Positions 60,557-64,000 of a stretch of DNA of 64,000 nucleotides are shown here, one piece after another. The notes under the pieces are model-generated. The model was given only the letters and a program-made list of their open reading frames with translations, made no database searches and was not told the origin of the DNA. Source of the stretch: Shewanella sp. Arc9-LZ. Lineage in GTDB: Bacteria > Pseudomonadota > Gammaproteobacteria > Enterobacterales > Shewanellaceae. Position numbers and translations under genes: made by a program. Location: NCBI RefSeq assembly GCF_010092445.1, contig NZ_CP048031.1, forward strand, positions 2,170,001-2,234,000. The letters are read 5' to 3'. Each line of letters opens with the position of its first letter. The stretch's first letter is position 1.

Positions 60557-61963
60557 TTAAGACCAAACCCCTTTTTCGGTTTTACCTTGTATTTCTACAT
60601 CGGCCAGTTTGAATTCAGGCTTGTTAGTGGTTTTAAGTTTAACTTGATAATCACGGGTTAAATTTACGATGGTCGGGGTTAACAGCATAATGGCACTGAT
60701 GTTCACTACCGTCATTAAACCTAGTGCCATGTCGGCCATGTTCCACACTTCTTTTAATGAGGCGTTGGCTCCCCAATACACCATGCCTAAATACAATAGT
60801 GTATAAATGGTGCGGCCATAGATGTTATCGAGTTTAAACAGATGCAAGTTACTTTCTGCGTAGGCGTAGTTTGCTACTACAGACGTAAAAGAGAATAGGG
60901 TAATAATGATGGCAACAAACATATCGCCGCTTATTCCCATATGGTAAGTCATGGCGTTTTGAGTGATCCGAATACCTTCCATTTCAGAGCCAATACTGCC
61001 TTGAGCCAGAAGAATCACAATGGCGGTACAGCTACACAACACCATAGTGTCAATAAACACCCCAAGCATTTGTACGTAACCTTGCGCAACCGGGTGATTA
61101 GGAACCGGAGTGGCGCCCGCTGCCGCATGTGGCACACTACCGGCGCCGGCTTCGTTAGAATATAACCCGCGTTGAATCCCATTTTTAATTGCAGCACCGA
61201 GCGCACCAGCTGCTGCTTCATTTAACCCAAAAGCAGAGTTAATAATATCCATCAATACCCCAGGGACTTGTTGGATATTAATAATGGTGACGGTTACCGC
61301 TGCCAAAATAAATGCTAAGCCCATAAAAGGCACTACGAACTCGGCAAAACGAGCAATGCTGCGAAGGCCTCCCATAACAATGATGCCAGCAATTAAAGTA
61401 ATGACCGCTCCAGAATAAACCGGTGAAATTTCGAAGGTGTGGTTGAGTGCGTCGGTGATGGTGTTGGCTTGCATGGCACTGAAACTAATGCCGTAACCCA
61501 GGAATAAACATAATGCGAATAGTACCGCTAACCAAGGTTTATTCAGTCCTGCGCGGATATAATAGGCGGGTCCTCCGCGGTATTCTTTATGATCGTCTCG
61601 CACTTTATATAGCTGACCTAAAATGCTTTCGGCAAATCCGGTCGCCATACCCAGTAGCGCGATAACCCACATCCAAAATACCGCACCGCTACCACCGAGT
61701 GATATTGCCATGGCGACACCGGCTAAATTACCAGTACCAACACGGGCAGAAAGGCCGGTACACAAGGCTTGATACGAGCTAATGCCCGATTTGTCACCTT
61801 GAGTACTGCCTTTCATTACTTTAAACATATAACCAAAATGGCGAAGTTGAATAAATCTTAACTTCAATGAAAACCACACACCGGCAAATACCAATATATA
61901 AATGAGCACTTGGTATTCGCCCCACAACACATTGTTGGTGAGCGATATAATGTCATTAATCAT
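60557..61963 (-). CDS. Alanine/glycine:cation symporter (AGCS family)
   Basis: 468 residues, about 10-11 helices. Family motifs: GNLAGVAMAISLGGSGAVFW, RGGPAYYIRAGLNKPWL, the signature EAGAGSVPHAAAGATPVPNH, then VAQGYVQMLGVFIDTMVLCS. Imports alanine, glycine or a related amino acid with Na+ or H+; the substrate is not settled. It lies downstream of ctlX and ocd on the same strand (84-nt gap to ctlX), so it may move their substrate or product. Confidence 0.94.
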   Translation of the reverse strand: MINDIISLTNNVLWGEYQVLIYILVFAGVWFSLKLRFIQLRHFGYMFKVMKGSTQGDKSGISSYQALCTGLSARVGTGNLAGVAMAISLGGSGAVFWMWVIALLGMATGFAESILGQLYKVRDDHKEYRGGPAYYIRAGLNKPWLAVLFALCLFLGYGISFSAMQANTITDALNHTFEISPVYSGAVITLIAGIIVMGGLRSIARFAEFVVPFMGLAFILAAVTVTIINIQQVPGVLMDIINSAFGLNEAAAGALGAAIKNGIQRGLYSNEAGAGSVPHAAAGATPVPNHPVAQGYVQMLGVFIDTMVLCSCTAIVILLAQGSIGSEMEGIRITQNAMTYHMGISGDMFVAIIITLFSFTSVVANYAYAESNLHLFKLDNIYGRTIYTLLYLGMVYWGANASLKEVWNMADMALGLMTVVNISAIMLLTPTIVNLTRDYQVKLKTTNKPEFKLADVEIQGKTEKGVWS

Positions 61964-62047
61964 TTAGCAACTTCCTTTTATTGAGTCTTCTCTTTATTAT
62001 TAGAGTTTATTGTTAAGAGTCTTTTTAAAGTTTGTTGATGCTGAAGC

Positions 62048-62971
62048 TTATCTTTTCGATAAATGGATCCCTGCCAACATACAACGAACAGAACCGCCAG
62101 CCATCTCTATAGCCGATACATCTAATGGTAGCAGAGTCACGCTTTGAGTTAATAACGCAATTTGCTCATGTGTTAACGCATCAAAAGCACGTTGTGATAA
62201 TGCTAAAAAACGGCCTTGTTTTGATTGTAACTCAAGTGCATTACCACAAAAATGACGAATTTGATCTTCGGTTAAGTTAATAATCACTCTGCCACTGTCT
62301 TCAAATCGTTGAATAATTTGCTGACGACGTTGAGTGTCTTTAATCATATCGAACCCAGCCATGACATAATCACTGCCAATGCACATCAATACATTGGTGT
62401 GATAAACCGGTACTCCAGCTTCATCTTGCGCATCAAACACCATTGGCTCGTAATTAAATTGAGTACAAAAACGCTCAAGCACTAATGAATCGGTACGCTT
62501 GGATCGAACCGCATAAGCCACTCGTTCAACATGGTCGAGAACCATGGCACCAGTACCTTCTAGATATATGTTGTCGTATTCTAAGCCCGAATAATCAATA
62601 ACATCCTGTACTCGATATTGCTGTTTGAGCATATCGATGATGTCAGTCCGGCGTTCTTTACGACGATTTTTAGCATACATAGGATAGATAGCAACATGAC
62701 CACCTAGATGGGTTGAAAACCAATTGTTAGGAAATACCGAGTCTGGTGTTTCTGTGGTGGTATCTTCAAAAACGTGCACCGTGATGCCTGCTGTTTGTAA
62801 TAGTTGCTGAGCTTGGGTCACTTGATCATAAGCTTGTTGCGATAGCTGCAGAGCATCTTCGGCCAATTCATGGCTTTGATAGCTGTTATCTGGCAACGTT
62901 TCAGGGTTAGGACTGAAATGATGTGGACGGATCATCACCACCGCAGATGGCGCTTGAGGGTTAATGGCCAT
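62048..62971 (-). CDS. ctlX: CtlX-type citrulline hydrolase (arginine-deiminase superfamily)
   Basis: 307 residues. Guanidino-hydrolase superfamily features: APSAVVMIRPHHFSPNPETL, DSVFPNNWFSTHLGGHVAIY, NIYLEGTGAMVLDHVERVAY, MAGGSVRCMLAGIHL with the nucleophile cysteine near the C-terminus. Asp/His catalytic residues lie in the fold as in dimethylargininase. The CtlX group converts citrulline to ornithine. The start ATG shares one base with the ocd stop (TAATG, 62969-62973 on minus), so the two are coupled, and the product ornithine is the substrate of the upstream gene. Confidence 0.9.
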   Translation of the reverse strand: MAINPQAPSAVVMIRPHHFSPNPETLPDNSYQSHELAEDALQLSQQAYDQVTQAQQLLQTAGITVHVFEDTTTETPDSVFPNNWFSTHLGGHVAIYPMYAKNRRKERRTDIIDMLKQQYRVQDVIDYSGLEYDNIYLEGTGAMVLDHVERVAYAVRSKRTDSLVLERFCTQFNYEPMVFDAQDEAGVPVYHTNVLMCIGSDYVMAGFDMIKDTQRRQQIIQRFEDSGRVIINLTEDQIRHFCGNALELQSKQGRFLALSQRAFDALTHEQIALLTQSVTLLPLDVSAIEMAGGSVRCMLAGIHLSKR

Positions 62972-63990
62972 TATGCACCTACAGCCAAGCGACTAGCTTG
63001 AGATGCTGGGGTTAATAAACCAAATAAATCCCGTGGATTTTCTTGGTTGGTGAGTAACTCGAGTTGCTGATGACTTTGTTGCTGCATAATTAAATCATGT
63101 ACATATCGTAATGCAGAAAAATCTTCAATTGCAAAGCCGACACCATCAAAAATAGTCAGTTGTGAATCGTGGGTGCGACCTTGTTGCTCACCGCGAATAA
63201 CGTGATACATCTCTGTAACGGCAAACGTTTCATCTAGTTGCTGGATATCACCTTCAATACGGGTTTGTGGTTCATATTCCACAAACACATCGGCACGTAA
63301 TAGTAAGTCTGCTTCAAGTTCTGTTTTACCAGGGCAATCGCCGCCAATGGCATTGATGTGTACTCCATCACGCACCATTTTGCTGGTTAAAATAGTCGCA
63401 TTACGTTTATCGGCAGTGCAAGTAGTGATCATATCAGCGCCTTCGATAACACTTTCAGCTGAATCACATAACGTAAGTGTGATGCCCTGGTCTGCCAGGT
63501 TATGCTGGCATTTAGCCATTGCGCTTGGATCAATATCGTAAATTCTGACATTGGTAATCCCTAACACCACTTTACAGGCCAAAATTTGGAACTCAGATTG
63601 AGCTCCACAACCTATCATCGCTAAGGTAGTGGCGCCGCGTGGGGCCAAGTATTTAGCCATCATGGCGGAGGTTGCAGCGGTACGAAGTGCGGTGAGTATG
63701 GTCATTTCAGACAACATAACAGGATAACCGCTGGCCACATCAGACAACACACCAAAAGCGGTGACAGTTTGCAAACCGATATGGGTATTTTTAGGGTGGC
63801 CATTGACGTATTTAAAGCTAAATTGTTGTTGATCACTGGTTGGCATTAGCTCTATCACGCCGTCAGTTGAGTGGCTGGCAAAACGTGGTGATTTATCAAA
63901 TAACTCCCAACGACGATAATCTTGTTCAATATAGTCTGTTAACCCTAATAGAAACGCCTCAGTGCCAACATGTTTGAGTAAGGCTAACAT
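62971..63990 (-). CDS. ocd: Ornithine cyclodeaminase
   Basis: At least 339 residues. The NAD-dependent ornithine cyclodeaminase/mu-crystallin fold is clear: VIELMPTSDQQQFSFKYVNG, MLSEMTILTALRTAATSAMM, TTLAMIGCGAQSEFQILACK, INAIGGDCPGKTELEADLLL, IFDGVGFAIEDFSALRYV. Converts ornithine to proline and ammonia. ATG 63990 is the last visible start and has no ribosome site; the frame is still open to base 64000, so the true start may lie beyond the window. It is 5' of ctlX. Confidence 0.9.
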   Translation of the reverse strand: MLALLKHVGTEAFLLGLTDYIEQDYRRWELFDKSPRFASHSTDGVIELMPTSDQQQFSFKYVNGHPKNTHIGLQTVTAFGVLSDVASGYPVMLSEMTILTALRTAATSAMMAKYLAPRGATTLAMIGCGAQSEFQILACKVVLGITNVRIYDIDPSAMAKCQHNLADQGITLTLCDSAESVIEGADMITTCTADKRNATILTSKMVRDGVHINAIGGDCPGKTELEADLLLRADVFVEYEPQTRIEGDIQQLDETFAVTEMYHVIRGEQQGRTHDSQLTIFDGVGFAIEDFSALRYVHDLIMQQQSHQQLELLTNQENPRDLFGLLTPASQASRLAVGA

Positions 63991-64000
63991 GGCTGTGACA

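Overview
The window looks like chromosome of a marine gammaproteobacterium of the Shewanella type. This is an inference from gene content: a betaine BCCT carrier plus a ProVWX system, a CbpA/CbpM pair, a DUF294/CBS protein with a DnaQ-like exonuclease, and an ocd-ctlX-AGCS module. Base composition is low to medium GC. There are no rRNA or tRNA genes, no CRISPR array and no complete insertion sequence that I can see.

The left end (1-5.1 kb) is disturbed. A TPR gene runs in from outside. A strikingly GC-rich UvrA-like ATPase gene without the UvrB-binding domain follows. Its 3' end abuts the wreck of a zeta-toxin-like P-loop kinase gene, followed by sequence rich in direct and inverted repeats. 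From 5.1 to 16.3 kb runs a plus-strand series of stress and redox genes: a DsbA-like protein, OsmC, a broken PRC-barrel gene, an APC permease, a tail-anchored FAD oxidoreductase, a coiled-coil protein, a GlsB/YeaQ membrane protein and a DUF2254 membrane protein. A MITE-like element and a thioredoxin-fold periplasmic protein follow, and then an Old Yellow Enzyme and a semialdehyde dehydrogenase that lie downstream of palindromic operator candidates. From 16.3 to 25.4 kb come tandem repeats, a Crp-type regulator, an intact two-barrel PRC protein, a TetR/peroxiredoxin-like divergent pair, and a GST plus a PNPOx/ferredoxin-reductase/[2Fe-2S] fusion with a divergent LysR.

From 25.9 to 39 kb are a DUF6781-UbiB kinase pair, a chemotaxis-type receptor with an apparent C-terminal sensor, a BCCT transporter, the exonuclease and CNMP/CBS/DUF294 operon, and cbpA-cbpM. 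From 39.1 to 43.7 kb is a proVWX operon whose proX gene is tandemly duplicated together with the tail of proW and the terminator. The 43.8-60.1 kb stretch holds mixed metabolism and regulation: NAD(P)HX dehydratase, a Gfo/Idh/MocA oxidoreductase, MFS, a peroxiredoxin-like protein, two LysR genes, an acyltransferase, an HD-GYP phosphodiesterase, a DOPA-type dioxygenase, a PACE efflux protein, a secreted phospholipase A2-like protein, a ferredoxin-reductase/fatty-acid-desaturase pair, Dps and TetR. A second, degraded MITE copy sits on a frameshifted membrane-protein fragment at 55.0-55.3 kb. The right end encodes alanine/sodium symport and a citrulline-to-ornithine-to-proline route.

Two themes recur. 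One is compatible-solute and proline/betaine supply (BCCT, ProVWX with two binding proteins, Ocd). The other is handling of reactive oxygen and electrophiles (OsmC, two peroxiredoxin-like proteins, OYE, GST, flavin fusion, Dps). I found no clearly new multi-gene defence system. The most unusual items are the UvrA-like gene against a dead zeta-toxin gene, the proX duplication footprint, the two-copy MITE, and the CCxxHD secreted protein.
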